Part shown: positions 18,620-27,698 of the stretch, one piece after another
Numbering within the stretch: position 1 is the first letter of the stretch
Layout of the letters: each line of letters begins with the position of its first letter
Assembly: GCF_030378065.1 (NCBI RefSeq)
Contig: NZ_JAUCGJ010000015.1
Span: 26,897 to 90,896, forward strand
Direction of reading: 5' to 3'
DNA: 64,000 nt
Origin: Candidatus Venteria ishoeyi
GTDB taxonomy: Bacteria > Pseudomonadota > Gammaproteobacteria > Beggiatoales > Beggiatoaceae
Translations under genes and position numbers: made by a program
The notes under the pieces: generated by a model
The model's input: only the letters and a program-made list of their open reading frames with translations
Databases searched by the model: none
What the model was told of the DNA's origin: nothing

Positions 18620-20362
18620 GTGATTTTCCTGGTTTTACGGCGGATGCGTTTTCCGCTATTGGTATTGATTGCCATTTATTCCATTGTGCTGGTTGGACTG
18701 ACCCTGATGCCCGGTCATATTGATGATGCAACGGGTGAAGTTCAGTATATTGATTTATTTCACGCTTTTTATTTTGTATCATTTATGGGTACAACCATAG
18801 GGTTTGGTGAAATTCCACAACCTTTTTCCGCTGCCCAGCGCCTGTGGGTCACTTTTTCGATTTATCTCACGGTAATTGCCTGGGTTTATGCCATCGGTAC
18901 CTTAATTGCCTTATTTCAAAATAAATCCCTGCAACGCTCTTTACGGGAAATGCATTTTACTTCCAAGGTTAAAAACATCTGTTGCCCGTTTTATCTGATT
19001 TGCGGGTATGGAGAAACCGGACGGGCTTTGGTGGCTACCTTGGAAGCGCGTGGCATACGGGTGGTGGTCATCGAACAGAGTGAAGATGTTGCCAATACAC
19101 TGATAATGGAAAATTATCCCATTGATGTGCCGCTGTTATGTGCAGACAGTCGTAAGCCACTGTACTTGCAGGAAGCAGGGCTGAATAACCCCCATTGCCA
19201 ATCAGTGATTGCCGTCACCAATAATGACTCGATTAATCTGCAAATTGCAATTACCAGCAAACTGCTTAACCCCAAAGTGCAGGTCATTTGTCGTACCGGC
19301 AGCCAGGAAGTGGCTGCCAATATGAAATCCTTTGGCACTGATTATATTATGAACCCGTTTGAAGTATTCGCCGCAGGTCTGCACACCACCTTATGCGTGC
19401 CACATTTATATTTATTACGTGAGTGGTTTACCGGGTGCATTCAGAATATTAACTATACATTAGAGCAACCACCGTTTAAGGGATTGTGGATATTATGCAG
19501 TTATGGTCGTTTTGGTAAGGCGGTGTATCAGCGTTTGAAAAAGGAACCAGGGCTGCACATTATTATTATTGAAGCCAAACCTGAGTTAACCGGTTATCCT
19601 GAAGTGGAATATGTGATTGGTCAGGGTACGGAAGCCAGCACCTTGCAGGAGGCGCATATTGAGCAGGCAGTCGGGATTATTGCCGGCACCAATAATGATG
19701 TGAATAATCTTTCAATTGTAATGACGGCAAGAGAGCTAAGCAAAACGGTGGGGCATAAACTGTTTGTCGTCTTGCGCCAGAACCAGACGGATAATCACGA
19801 TATTTTTCAGGCGGTGGGGGCTAATGTCATTATGCCTGGTAATCAAGCCATTGCTGATTATATTCGGGTGGTCTTAACCACGCCGATGCTGGTGGACTTT
19901 ATGAAACTGGCAAAAAAACAGGGCGATGACTGGGCTAAAACGTTGCTGGACACTATTCACAGTTTTGCAGATCGGGATTTTTTAGAGCACTCGCCGGAAA
20001 TCTGGGAAACCTGCATTGATGCCAGGCAGAGTCCTTCGGTACATCTTGCCTTGCAACAAGAGAGCAATATTTATCTGGGCGACTTATTACGCAATCCCAG
20101 AGCGCGTGAGCAGAAATTATCCATTATCCCTTTATTATTGCTGCGTGAGCATCAGTATACCTTATTACCCGATGAAGATGAGGCGTTACACTCTGGTGAT
20201 CAAATTTTGTGGTGCGGCAGTCATGCAGCACGTTGGTGGTCGGAATGGGCGCATAAAGATCACTGGATACTGGATTACTTAATCACCGGCACCTTAAAAT
20301 CACGCGGCACAGTGATGTGCTGGCTTAACAAATATGCTAAAAAACAAGGTATAAGCCCATGA
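18620..20362 (+). CDS. potassium channel-like protein with two TrkA-N/RCK domains
   Basis: 580 residues. Two membrane helices (about 10-30 and 75-98) flank a pore loop with the filter TTIGFGE at 58-64. This differs from the standard TVGYGD by a GFG core and glutamate. Two nucleotide-binding RCK halves follow: CGYGETGRALVATL near 130 and CSYGRFGKAVYQRL near 295. A C-terminal region follows (IPLLLLREHQYTLLPDEDEAL, TrkA-C-like). It probably conducts K+ or a related cation across the inner membrane, gated by ligand binding to the RCK ring. The GTG start lies three bases after the DUF6394-like gene, and the TGA stop overlaps the ATG of the next small gene. Confidence 0.9.
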   Translation: MIFLVLRRMRFPLLVLIAIYSIVLVGLTLMPGHIDDATGEVQYIDLFHAFYFVSFMGTTIGFGEIPQPFSAAQRLWVTFSIYLTVIAWVYAIGTLIALFQNKSLQRSLREMHFTSKVKNICCPFYLICGYGETGRALVATLEARGIRVVVIEQSEDVANTLIMENYPIDVPLLCADSRKPLYLQEAGLNNPHCQSVIAVTNNDSINLQIAITSKLLNPKVQVICRTGSQEVAANMKSFGTDYIMNPFEVFAAGLHTTLCVPHLYLLREWFTGCIQNINYTLEQPPFKGLWILCSYGRFGKAVYQRLKKEPGLHIIIIEAKPELTGYPEVEYVIGQGTEASTLQEAHIEQAVGIIAGTNNDVNNLSIVMTARELSKTVGHKLFVVLRQNQTDNHDIFQAVGANVIMPGNQAIADYIRVVLTTPMLVDFMKLAKKQGDDWAKTLLDTIHSFADRDFLEHSPEIWETCIDARQSPSVHLALQQESNIYLGDLLRNPRAREQKLSIIPLLLLREHQYTLLPDEDEALHSGDQILWCGSHAARWWSEWAHKDHWILDYLITGTLKSRGTVMCWLNKYAKKQGISP

Positions 20363-20580
20363 GTGAAGACAAACTGATTCATGACTGTCTGGAAAACAGT
20401 CTGGAAAATATTTGCCAGCAAGGTTGTCGCCAGGTAAGCCAGGTTATTTTGCAAATGGAGCAAGGTGAAACCCTGCCTGAAACGGCGATGTTATCGGCAA
20501 CGCAGCACCAGCTTTTATTAGTGGAGTTAAAAGCAATTATGGCAGTGTATGAAAAAACCGGCAGTTGTGATATTGATTAA
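20359..20580 (+). CDS. small hypothetical protein, translationally coupled to the channel gene
   Basis: 73 residues, soluble, helical and acidic, with two cysteines near the middle (ENICQQGCRQV) and one at the end (TGSCDID). The ATG overlaps the channel stop in an ATGA arrangement, which strongly supports translation. I do not recognise the family. Its position suggests a cytoplasmic accessory or regulator of the DUF6394/channel pair. The cysteines could bind metal or respond to redox, but nothing in the sequence proves this. Confidence 0.7.
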   Translation: MSEDKLIHDCLENSLENICQQGCRQVSQVILQMEQGETLPETAMLSATQHQLLLVELKAIMAVYEKTGSCDID

Positions 20581-20729
20581 TGCCAGTATGCACTAAGCCG
20601 CTGAGTTCAGTATAAGATTTTTAAGATAACAACATAAAAATCAATAATTTGTTTTTATACAAAAATTATACTATAGGGGAATATTGAGGCAGTCCTAAAA
20701 ATTACCTGATAATATTCAGGAGATTGATA

Positions 20730-23657
20730 ATGATTAGAAAATTCATAAATTCAGCCTGGATAAAATACCTGCTAAGTGTATTTTTATTCATGCAACTACC
20801 TGCTGGCATAGTATCTGCGGCTTGTACTGAAGCGTTCATTGCGCCTTGCCTGCGTTCTATTCCTGCTAATATCGGCACGGATTTACAATTCTGGACGCAG
20901 CCATCCACGAATGATGGCTTGATTGAGAAAACCACCGAAGAACTGGTTTTACAGGGTGCAAAATGGACCAACGGCAGGCTTGATGCCAATGGTTATGCCG
21001 ATGGTAATGCGATTATTTCCAGCACTAACTATAACCATGTTGGTGTCAGCAGCTATATTCAGCTAAAAATTCATGCTGATAACCAGTATCTGGGCATACA
21101 GGCAAAAGCAGAAGGTTTGCCTGTCGGCCTTATCACCACCCATCATTCTTTCCTCCAGAGCAAGGTGATTCCCGAAGATAGCTGGCTTTTTATGCGCACT
21201 CAAATTGAAACTACGGGTGCATGGCAGTATGTTATTGCGCAACAGAACTATGATGATGCCGGTGGCACAGTGTTACACAGCTATTCAGGCAGCTATACTC
21301 AGGCGCAAATAACCGCGCTCCAGGATGCACCTTTTATTATTTCGTTTTTTGATAACTATGGGGGAGAAAATACCTATCTCACCTTGGCGGAAGTAATTGT
21401 GACGGATGCTGAGCCGGTTATCCCCGATCCCGAACCTATTCCAGATCCTGTACCCGACCCTGTACCCGACCCTGTACCCGACCCTGTACCTGACCCTGAT
21501 CCCATACCCGATCCTGAGCCGCAGTTAAGCTGCTCCCCACAAAATCTTACACTTTGTGAAACAGCGCGGGATTGTTTTTTTGAAGGCCAGGGAACCTGGT
21601 GTAATGATACCTGCTCAACGCAGGATTGTCCGATAGTTGCAAGAGAGCGGCCACAATGTGGCAGCTTCGATTCATTTAACAAGTTCTATCAGATTCCTTG
21701 CCTGAGTGTGGACAACGATCTTTATCAGGTGAGTTTAAGTGCTTATCCCCCCAATCCCTTCCAGCTTAAGCTGGAAAGCATCCGCCCCTATGAGGCTGAT
21801 GCCGTTGATTATGATTGCGCAGAATATACCCCGGCAAGCAATAAACTGCATATCAGTTGTATTGATTTGGGAGAACAGGCCTATTGGGCAGATTTAAGGG
21901 TTGTTTCCATCAATCTGCTGGAACTGCAAAACGCGGGAGAAGTCAATTTACAGGCACCAGACTGGATTAAACATATCGACATCAATGTTGGCAGCCCCGA
22001 ACCACTGGTAATGACGGTGGTTGACAGCAATGACCGTTATTATCGCTTTTACGGGGTGAAAGATGCGGCGAATCAGGTCTTATATTATGACAGGCTGGTG
22101 CTTGATCAATTCGATGCGCAGGGCGTGTTTAAGCATTATATGACACTGAATTTTGATGCACAAAGCAGGCTGACAGGGATTATTTTAGCGGAAGATGAAG
22201 GCCAGATAGCATTGGAATATTTGCCAGATACTCAGGTGAAGCTAACCGTGAATGCAGCTGATGGCAGCCAGGAAAGCGTTATGATCAACAATCCGTTTGC
22301 CTCACTGTTTGAGTATGCACAAGACGAAACAAGCCCATCGCTTACTCGCTCATTGGACGCATCCACCTCAATTAAAGTCGAGTACGTTGGCGGCATTCAG
22401 ACTTGTGATGACAACACCCCGCCTGAAGTGTCTATTCAGCGCAACTTCAGCCCGGCCTTACAAGCCAGATACCCGTTATTGGCGCGCGCGTTTAATGCAC
22501 AAAGCATATATTTTATAGAAGAGGCTTATCGGCTTGAAGAAAGTCCTGAAAACTTTAACTATAAATACAGCTTCAGCATTCCCGGACATGATTACGATGC
22601 CTGGAGCTGGCAATGCCGAAAAGATTATATTGTGGATGTGGGCACGGGCTTTATCGGTGGTTTTGCAAAATACCCCGCCGCCGCCTATTCGGCTTTTAAC
22701 AGCATGATTAAAGATTATCGCGCAGGCTCCACGCAAAGCAGCACAAGCACGGTCATGGATACTGCAGCGGATAAGCTGGTAGGTGATTTGCCGTTGATTT
22801 CAACGCTGAGAAAAGTCTATGAGGCCGCGCAGCAGGAAGGCGTGGGTGAAGATGGCGGAGATATGTGCAGTGAAAGGGTTTATGATATTGCGCGGCAGCG
22901 TTTGCTGCATCCACAAACCCTCACCGTCAAGCATGACGGTTCCATCCAAACTGCGGTATACCAGCCGACAGTCAGATGGAATCAGGATACTGATGATTAT
23001 ATGCAGCTTGCGCCCTCATTTGATTTTTCAGCGCAATGTGATACCCAGGCCACAGCCATTGTGAGTGATTTTGACGGGCTGCATATTGAAAATTATGATC
23101 GCTGGGGCATTGGTCCCATGGCTCCGGGATTTGGCGTTGGCTGGTTTCAATCACAAGATGTGGCAAGCTACAACACCACGGGGGGAAACCCCGATGGTTA
23201 TATCAGCTGGGTAGGCTCACAGGGAGACTGGTGGTATTTTGTCACCGCCTCAGACAAATACAGTGGAGATAAAAGCTTTGCTTTGAATAAAATGCTGAGT
23301 TTTGATCTGAAAACGGACAATAGCAAAGCACCCAATTACATGTCATTTATTCCTTTTGTGGTATTAAGCGGAACAGATGCGGCGGGTAATGCCATGCACC
23401 TATATCAGGCGCAAGCACTATTCCAGGTCGCCAAATACCCGGAACCGGGCAGTGACTGGACGAGTTACAGCATCCTGTTAAATGCCACTGCGGAATGGAA
23501 AATGGCTGACAATAGCAGCCTGAGCGGAGCCAGTAATGCCAGCGATGCCGATATACGCCAGATTTTGTCAACCTTAAGCAGTTTGCGAATCCGGGGAGAA
23601 TACGGCTCTGCTGCTGCAACCGGGGCATTGGATAATGTGGTATTTGGAGGGAACTGA
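20730..23657 (+). CDS. large exported protein of unknown function with PVPD-repeat linker
   Basis: About 975 residues. ATG at 20730 is preferred over an in-frame TTG six bases upstream because AGGAG (20718-20722) is then correctly spaced. A signal peptide (about 1-33, ending in SAA before a cysteine) is followed by a beta-rich domain that could be lectin- or carbohydrate-binding-like (residues about 35-230). Next come a Pro-Asp linker made of PVPD repeats, a cysteine-rich stretch (about 267-320), and a long C-terminal region with motifs such as YRFYGVKDAANQVLYYDRL. The end (WKMADNSSLSGASNASDADI, LRIRGEYGSAAATGALDNVVF) resembles a laminin-G/Npun-type sugar-binding beta-sandwich. No catalytic motif was recognised. 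It is probably surface-exposed or secreted. Confidence 0.8.
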   Translation: MIRKFINSAWIKYLLSVFLFMQLPAGIVSAACTEAFIAPCLRSIPANIGTDLQFWTQPSTNDGLIEKTTEELVLQGAKWTNGRLDANGYADGNAIISSTNYNHVGVSSYIQLKIHADNQYLGIQAKAEGLPVGLITTHHSFLQSKVIPEDSWLFMRTQIETTGAWQYVIAQQNYDDAGGTVLHSYSGSYTQAQITALQDAPFIISFFDNYGGENTYLTLAEVIVTDAEPVIPDPEPIPDPVPDPVPDPVPDPVPDPDPIPDPEPQLSCSPQNLTLCETARDCFFEGQGTWCNDTCSTQDCPIVARERPQCGSFDSFNKFYQIPCLSVDNDLYQVSLSAYPPNPFQLKLESIRPYEADAVDYDCAEYTPASNKLHISCIDLGEQAYWADLRVVSINLLELQNAGEVNLQAPDWIKHIDINVGSPEPLVMTVVDSNDRYYRFYGVKDAANQVLYYDRLVLDQFDAQGVFKHYMTLNFDAQSRLTGIILAEDEGQIALEYLPDTQVKLTVNAADGSQESVMINNPFASLFEYAQDETSPSLTRSLDASTSIKVEYVGGIQTCDDNTPPEVSIQRNFSPALQARYPLLARAFNAQSIYFIEEAYRLEESPENFNYKYSFSIPGHDYDAWSWQCRKDYIVDVGTGFIGGFAKYPAAAYSAFNSMIKDYRAGSTQSSTSTVMDTAADKLVGDLPLISTLRKVYEAAQQEGVGEDGGDMCSERVYDIARQRLLHPQTLTVKHDGSIQTAVYQPTVRWNQDTDDYMQLAPSFDFSAQCDTQATAIVSDFDGLHIENYDRWGIGPMAPGFGVGWFQSQDVASYNTTGGNPDGYISWVGSQGDWWYFVTASDKYSGDKSFALNKMLSFDLKTDNSKAPNYMSFIPFVVLSGTDAAGNAMHLYQAQALFQVAKYPEPGSDWTSYSILLNATAEWKMADNSSLSGASNASDADIRQILSTLSSLRIRGEYGSAAATGALDNVVFGGN
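21447..21494 (+). repeat. four tandem 12-base repeats encoding PVPD
   Basis: CCTGTACCCGAC is repeated three times exactly (21447-21482) and a fourth time with one change (CCTGTACCTGAC, 21483-21494). The array keeps frame and encodes a Pro-Val-Pro-Asp linker inside the exported 975-residue protein. Such an array can change in copy number by slippage without breaking the frame. Confidence 0.9.
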
Positions 23658-23791
23658 CAGGCCGTGAAAAAATTGTTTTTATATGACGTTGAAGGTTACA
23701 AAACATATATGCTCAAGGTCAAAGCATAAGTCAGCCGGAATGTTTGCTGCATTGTGAATATTGGTGAGAAATGATGGTTTCGGGAAACCTT

Positions 23792-23818
23792 CCGGTGCAG
23801 GTTGCAAACCTGCACCGG
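23792..23818. terminator. strong palindrome between convergent genes, likely bidirectional terminator or repeat
   Basis: CCGGTGCAGGTT (23792-23803) and AACCTGCACCGG (23807-23818) form a perfect 12-base stem with the loop GCA. It is preceded by a small GGTTTC/GAAACC hairpin and followed by GGCCTGGAGTTTTTG. It lies between the end of the exported-protein gene and the convergent ATPase gene. The surrounding 23658-23928 segment shows no gene. I have the impression that this palindrome and its flanks recur in related genomes, so it may be a dispersed repeat used as a terminator. Confidence 0.55.
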
Positions 23819-23928
23819 CCTGGAGTTTTTGTTAGGGCGCACGGAAACAACCCAAGCAACACCATAAAGAGTGAGAATTTTTTCATCACCCAATTGGTGT
23901 CCCATACACGATATTCCCAGAACAAACA

Positions 23929-25659
23929 CTAATGCGATTCCGTAACCCGCAGCACTTCTTCCACGCTGGTCAAGCCCTGCCAGGCTTTCAGCCAGCCATC
24001 TTCGCGCAGGTTGCGATAACCCTGGGTACTGGCTAAGTCTCTTAACTCCTGTATCGATGCACCTTGCAGGATTTTTTGTTGCAGTTCCGGGGTCATGTAG
24101 ACGATTTCATAAATACCCAGTCGACCATGATAACCGCTGCCCTGGCACTCAGGGCAACCCACAGCATGTCGCCAGTTTTGCGGACTGTCTTTTAATGCGG
24201 ATGGCAAAATCGCCTGACAATGCTCAATAATTTCCGGTAAAACCTGAGTCGGCTGCGCGCAATGCGTACATAGGGTACGCACCAGACGTTGTGCCTGCAC
24301 GGCGCGCACGGAAGTGGCGACCATGAAGCCTTCCACGCCCATATCCATCAAGCGGGTAAACGCGCTGAGCGCGTCATTGGTGTGCAGGGTGGATAAGACC
24401 ATATGCCCGGTGAGCGAAGCCTGTACCGCAATTTCTGCCGTTTCCAGATCGCGAATTTCCCCAATCATGACAATATCCGGATCCTGGCGCAAAATTGAGC
24501 GCAGCGCCTTGGCAAAGGTGTAACCAATATCGCTGTGCGCCTGTACCTGGGTAATATGGGGTAGTTGATATTCCACCGGGTCTTCCACCGTAATGATTTT
24601 ACGGCTGCGATCATTGATGGCGTCAATGGTGGCGTATAGGGTGGTGGACTTACCGGAACCTGTCGGCCCTGTCACCAGGATAATGCCATGTGGTTCATTG
24701 ACCCATTGTTTGAACTGCTGATAATGATCTTCCAGCATACCCAGTTGTTCCAGTTGCGTGGTGCCGCGCTCTTTGGGTAATAAACGCATGACAATGGACT
24801 CACCATGCACCCCTGGCAGGGTGGACACGCGAATATCCAGTTCCTCACCACTGACCCGGGTATTGAGCCGTCCATCCTGAGGTAGACGGCGCTCGGCAAT
24901 ATCCAGACCAGCGATGAGTTTAATGCGTGAGGCAATGGCGGCAAAACGCTCGCTGGGTAAATTCAGATGTTCGGTTAATACGCCATCTGTACGATAACGC
25001 ACATAAAATATTTTTTCTTCAGGCTCGATATGCACATCCGAAGCGCGTTGATCAATGGCCTGTGACAGCATGTTGTTAACAAATTCCACCACTGGCGCGC
25101 CTTCTGCCAGTTCCCGCAAATGCCCCACCTCGTTGCCACTGCTCTGGTGTTCTCCGGCTTTTTCCAGTAGATCGATTAAACGATCCACATCCTGATTTCT
25201 TGCCAGCAGCCATTGTGGTGCGGGTTCGGCAAAATAAAAGGCGATGATTTCCTGCACATTGTCCGCCATGGGATCACGCGCCACGCAAAGTATCTGCTCA
25301 TCTTGTTTCCAGGCGATGACTTCCTGATCCAGCCACCAGTCTACGGCAATCTGGCTGTCTTCTATAGCGGCTAACAGGGGTTGCGCATCAAATGGTAATT
25401 GCGCACCCTGCAACACCGGCAGACCCAGTTCTTCGCTGAGTACCCTCAGTAGTGCATCTTCTGAAATCGCGCCAATGCGCACCAGCACTGCACCTAAACG
25501 ACCACCAAAGCGGTTTTGAAATTCCAGCGCACGCTGTAAATCCTGGGCATTAATTAAACCCTGCTGTTGCAGGCGTTCACCCAGTTGTGGCAGGCAAGAT
25601 GGGGTGACGGCTTGTTTTGGGGGTGTGGTTTCTGCTGTTTTAATGACGACTTGAGGCAT
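23929..25659 (-). CDS. GspE/PilB-type secretion ATPase
   Basis: 576 residues. The N-terminal MshEN/GspE-N domain (about 20-160: LGERLQQQGLINAQDLQRAL, FGGRLGAVLVRIGAI) precedes the ATPase core. The core has Walker A GPTGSGKSTT near 331, an Asp box (EDPVEYQ), Walker B with IGEIRDLETAEIAV, and a tetracysteine zinc element (CTHC..CPEC). The family powers type II secretion or type IV pilus assembly from the inner face of the membrane. Full GspE features and the C4 zinc motif favour a type II secretion ATPase. No other secretion gene is in the window, so its partner apparatus is encoded elsewhere. It ends near a strong palindrome and follows the diguanylate cyclase gene by 36 bases. Confidence 0.9.
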   Translation of the reverse strand: MPQVVIKTAETTPPKQAVTPSCLPQLGERLQQQGLINAQDLQRALEFQNRFGGRLGAVLVRIGAISEDALLRVLSEELGLPVLQGAQLPFDAQPLLAAIEDSQIAVDWWLDQEVIAWKQDEQILCVARDPMADNVQEIIAFYFAEPAPQWLLARNQDVDRLIDLLEKAGEHQSSGNEVGHLRELAEGAPVVEFVNNMLSQAIDQRASDVHIEPEEKIFYVRYRTDGVLTEHLNLPSERFAAIASRIKLIAGLDIAERRLPQDGRLNTRVSGEELDIRVSTLPGVHGESIVMRLLPKERGTTQLEQLGMLEDHYQQFKQWVNEPHGIILVTGPTGSGKSTTLYATIDAINDRSRKIITVEDPVEYQLPHITQVQAHSDIGYTFAKALRSILRQDPDIVMIGEIRDLETAEIAVQASLTGHMVLSTLHTNDALSAFTRLMDMGVEGFMVATSVRAVQAQRLVRTLCTHCAQPTQVLPEIIEHCQAILPSALKDSPQNWRHAVGCPECQGSGYHGRLGIYEIVYMTPELQQKILQGASIQELRDLASTQGYRNLREDGWLKAWQGLTSVEEVLRVTESH

Positions 25660-25695
25660 GGTGCTCTATTTTCCAATGGATATTTTTATATTCAT

Positions 25696-26982
25696 TCAAC
25701 GATAAATCAGAATTTTATTATTCTGATTTTTTTTCGCACGGTATAAGGCCTGATCGGCATGGCGCATCAATTCTCTTTGTGTCAGTTTAGAATTATTAAA
25801 CTCCACAACCCCAAAAGAGCCACAAATCTGAAATGCAATACCTTCATAGGAATGAAAAAACTGTGCGCGCAACTGGTTTTCAATGCGGCGTAGACAGGAA
25901 ACTGCTTTTTCAGCACGGGTACCGGGCAGCGCGATACAGAATTCATCACCACCTAAACGTCCGCAGACATCGGAGTTGCGCAATTGATGCAAAATCAGTT
26001 CGGCAAATTTAGCCAATACTTGATCGCCCACATCATGACCATGCTGATCATTGACCTGCTTAAATGAGTCAATATCACACAGACATAAACTCATCGGCAG
26101 ACCCGTGCGCCGGGAGAAACTCATCATTTTATCCAGATGCTCCTGAAAATGATGGCGGCTGAATACCCCGGTTAAAGAATCATACCAGGCTTCCCGGCGC
26201 AGTTTTTCTTCCAGCAACTTGCGTTTGGTGATTTCATAACCCAACACAATCATACTTTTGCGTCGTCCATCATTGTGAAACAGTGGAGTGCGCACAATAT
26301 CAAACCAACATTTTTCCGCATAGGCGTTACCGGGCAATTCCAGTTCTTCACGGTAAAAACCACCTTGCTCCCAGGCTTTTTGATCATTGATATTTAATGT
26401 ATTCAATGCTTGCTTAAAAGCGTGGGGTTGCTCCGCCAGAATCTCATCATTCAAACCATGATAGGAGGTGTTTTCATCCAGGTTAAACATGCGTAGCGCG
26501 TATTCATTGGCTTCCAGCCAGCAGCCTTGAGCATCTTTTAATATCACTGCGCCCGGCATGGCTTCGAGTAAGGCCTGTAAATGCAGGTTGCGCTCTTCAA
26601 TTTGTTCCTGATATTCCAGAATGCGCCGTCCGGCATTCAAGCGACTGCGCAGTTCTTCCGGGCGCACCGGTTTGGTCAGAAAATCATCAGCACCGGCATT
26701 AAGACCCATAATGCTGTCTTCAATACTATTTTTACTGGTGAGAAAAATACTGTAGATGAAAGGACAGTTTTTTTGTTGTTTAAGTTTGCGGCATAAGGTG
26801 ATGCCATCCATTTCTGGCATCATCCAATCAATAATCGCAAGCCAGGGGGCATCGCGAATACTGCCAATTTCCAGGGCATGACGCCCGTCAGTGGCGACAA
26901 CCGGTGTATAGCCCCAGGATTTTACCCATTCTGATAACATCAGCCGGGTGGTTATATTGTCTTCTGCAATTAATACATTCAT
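25696..26982 (-). CDS. response regulator with PAS and GGDEF domain (diguanylate cyclase)
   Basis: 428 residues: receiver (about 1-120; phosphoacceptor D near 52 in IIDWMMPEMDG), PAS (about 135-265, with MPGAVILKDAQGCWLEANEYAL), then GGDEF (about 275-428) with an intact active site RLGGDEFCIAL and the fold mark DIDSFKQVNDQHGHDVGDQVL. It makes cyclic di-GMP when its receiver is phosphorylated. A plausible upstream kinase is one of the hybrid kinases in this window, but that is inference. It lies 24 bases downstream of the RDD gene pair and 36 bases upstream of the secretion ATPase gene, all on the minus strand, so the four genes may form one operon. Confidence 0.94.
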   Translation of the reverse strand: MNVLIAEDNITTRLMLSEWVKSWGYTPVVATDGRHALEIGSIRDAPWLAIIDWMMPEMDGITLCRKLKQQKNCPFIYSIFLTSKNSIEDSIMGLNAGADDFLTKPVRPEELRSRLNAGRRILEYQEQIEERNLHLQALLEAMPGAVILKDAQGCWLEANEYALRMFNLDENTSYHGLNDEILAEQPHAFKQALNTLNINDQKAWEQGGFYREELELPGNAYAEKCWFDIVRTPLFHNDGRRKSMIVLGYEITKRKLLEEKLRREAWYDSLTGVFSRHHFQEHLDKMMSFSRRTGLPMSLCLCDIDSFKQVNDQHGHDVGDQVLAKFAELILHQLRNSDVCGRLGGDEFCIALPGTRAEKAVSCLRRIENQLRAQFFHSYEGIAFQICGSFGVVEFNNSKLTQRELMRHADQALYRAKKNQNNKILIYR

Positions 26983-27006
26983 GCTTTGTACGCGATTGAA
27001 AGGCTA

Positions 27007-27696
27007 TCAGGATTGATACAAACCTTTAGCAAATTGCTGTAAACGTTCTGCCGACTGTTGCCCGGTTTGATCTGTCAAAGGCGTTGCCAGATTTGCCAAT
27101 TCGACAACCCGTTTACGACCTAAAGTTGGCGCGCGCTCAGCAAAGGCTAAAACCGCACGCTGTTCTTCATCATTTAGTTGGCAAGGCAGTGGCAATGGAT
27201 GCTTAGACAACAATATTGGCGCTGTACCCGGTGGCGTTGTATATACCACTATGGTGTCTGCCGCCATGTCACCCAGGCGTTGAAATTTTGCATTTAACAA
27301 CATGGCTGATAAACCAAAGCCATAAAAAAATGGCAATATATCAACCGTGCGTAGCAAATTGCGCAACATTGAACCGGTCCAGCTAACCGGTACGCCATTG
27401 CTGTGTAATACTTTGATCTTAAATCGCTTCTTTCCAGGGGTTGCACCATCTGCATAGATTTCAAAGAATACAGGATAAAACCACTCAAGTAAAAAAATAG
27501 CCAGTAATAGCAAGCCCGAACCCAGGTCATCAAATCGCGCCAGAAAAATACTTAAAAGGGTATAAATCGCCAAACGCAGGAAAAAATCACTCAGCCAGGC
27601 CATTGCGCGTACCACAGGTCCTGCTAATTGCAGGTTTAATACCACCCCTTCCGGCGTTTCTATCGGGTAGTCGGTGTCTAACTGCTGCTCAGGCAT
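27007..27696 (-). CDS. RDD-family membrane protein
   Basis: 229 residues with the RDD-family pattern: an arginine in the first helix region (GPVVRAMAWLSDFFLRL), a D at ARFDDL, and the typical phrase GATPGKKRFKIKVLHSNG followed by LLRNLLRTVDILP and RLGDMAADTIVV. About three to four membrane helices lie between residues 30 and 150; a soluble C-terminal tail rich in arginine and leucine follows. The family's role is unclear; some members have been linked to ion or solute transport. It begins 2 bases after the stop of a second RDD gene, so the two are probably co-expressed and may form a heteromer. Confidence 0.88.
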   Translation of the reverse strand: MPEQQLDTDYPIETPEGVVLNLQLAGPVVRAMAWLSDFFLRLAIYTLLSIFLARFDDLGSGLLLLAIFLLEWFYPVFFEIYADGATPGKKRFKIKVLHSNGVPVSWTGSMLRNLLRTVDILPFFYGFGLSAMLLNAKFQRLGDMAADTIVVYTTPPGTAPILLSKHPLPLPCQLNDEEQRAVLAFAERAPTLGRKRVVELANLATPLTDQTGQQSAERLQQFAKGLYQS

Positions 27697-27698
27697 GG

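Noticed and set aside
21374..21682. Minus-strand frame with GSGSGTGSG repeats
   Set aside because: It is the antisense of the PVPD 12-base repeat in the exported-protein gene and has no other support.
23731..23929. Minus-strand open frames of about 60-75 codons in the gap after the exported-protein gene
   Set aside because: They run through the perfect 12-base palindrome at 23792-23818 and have no supporting ribosome site or recognisable domain; the palindrome explains the open frame better.
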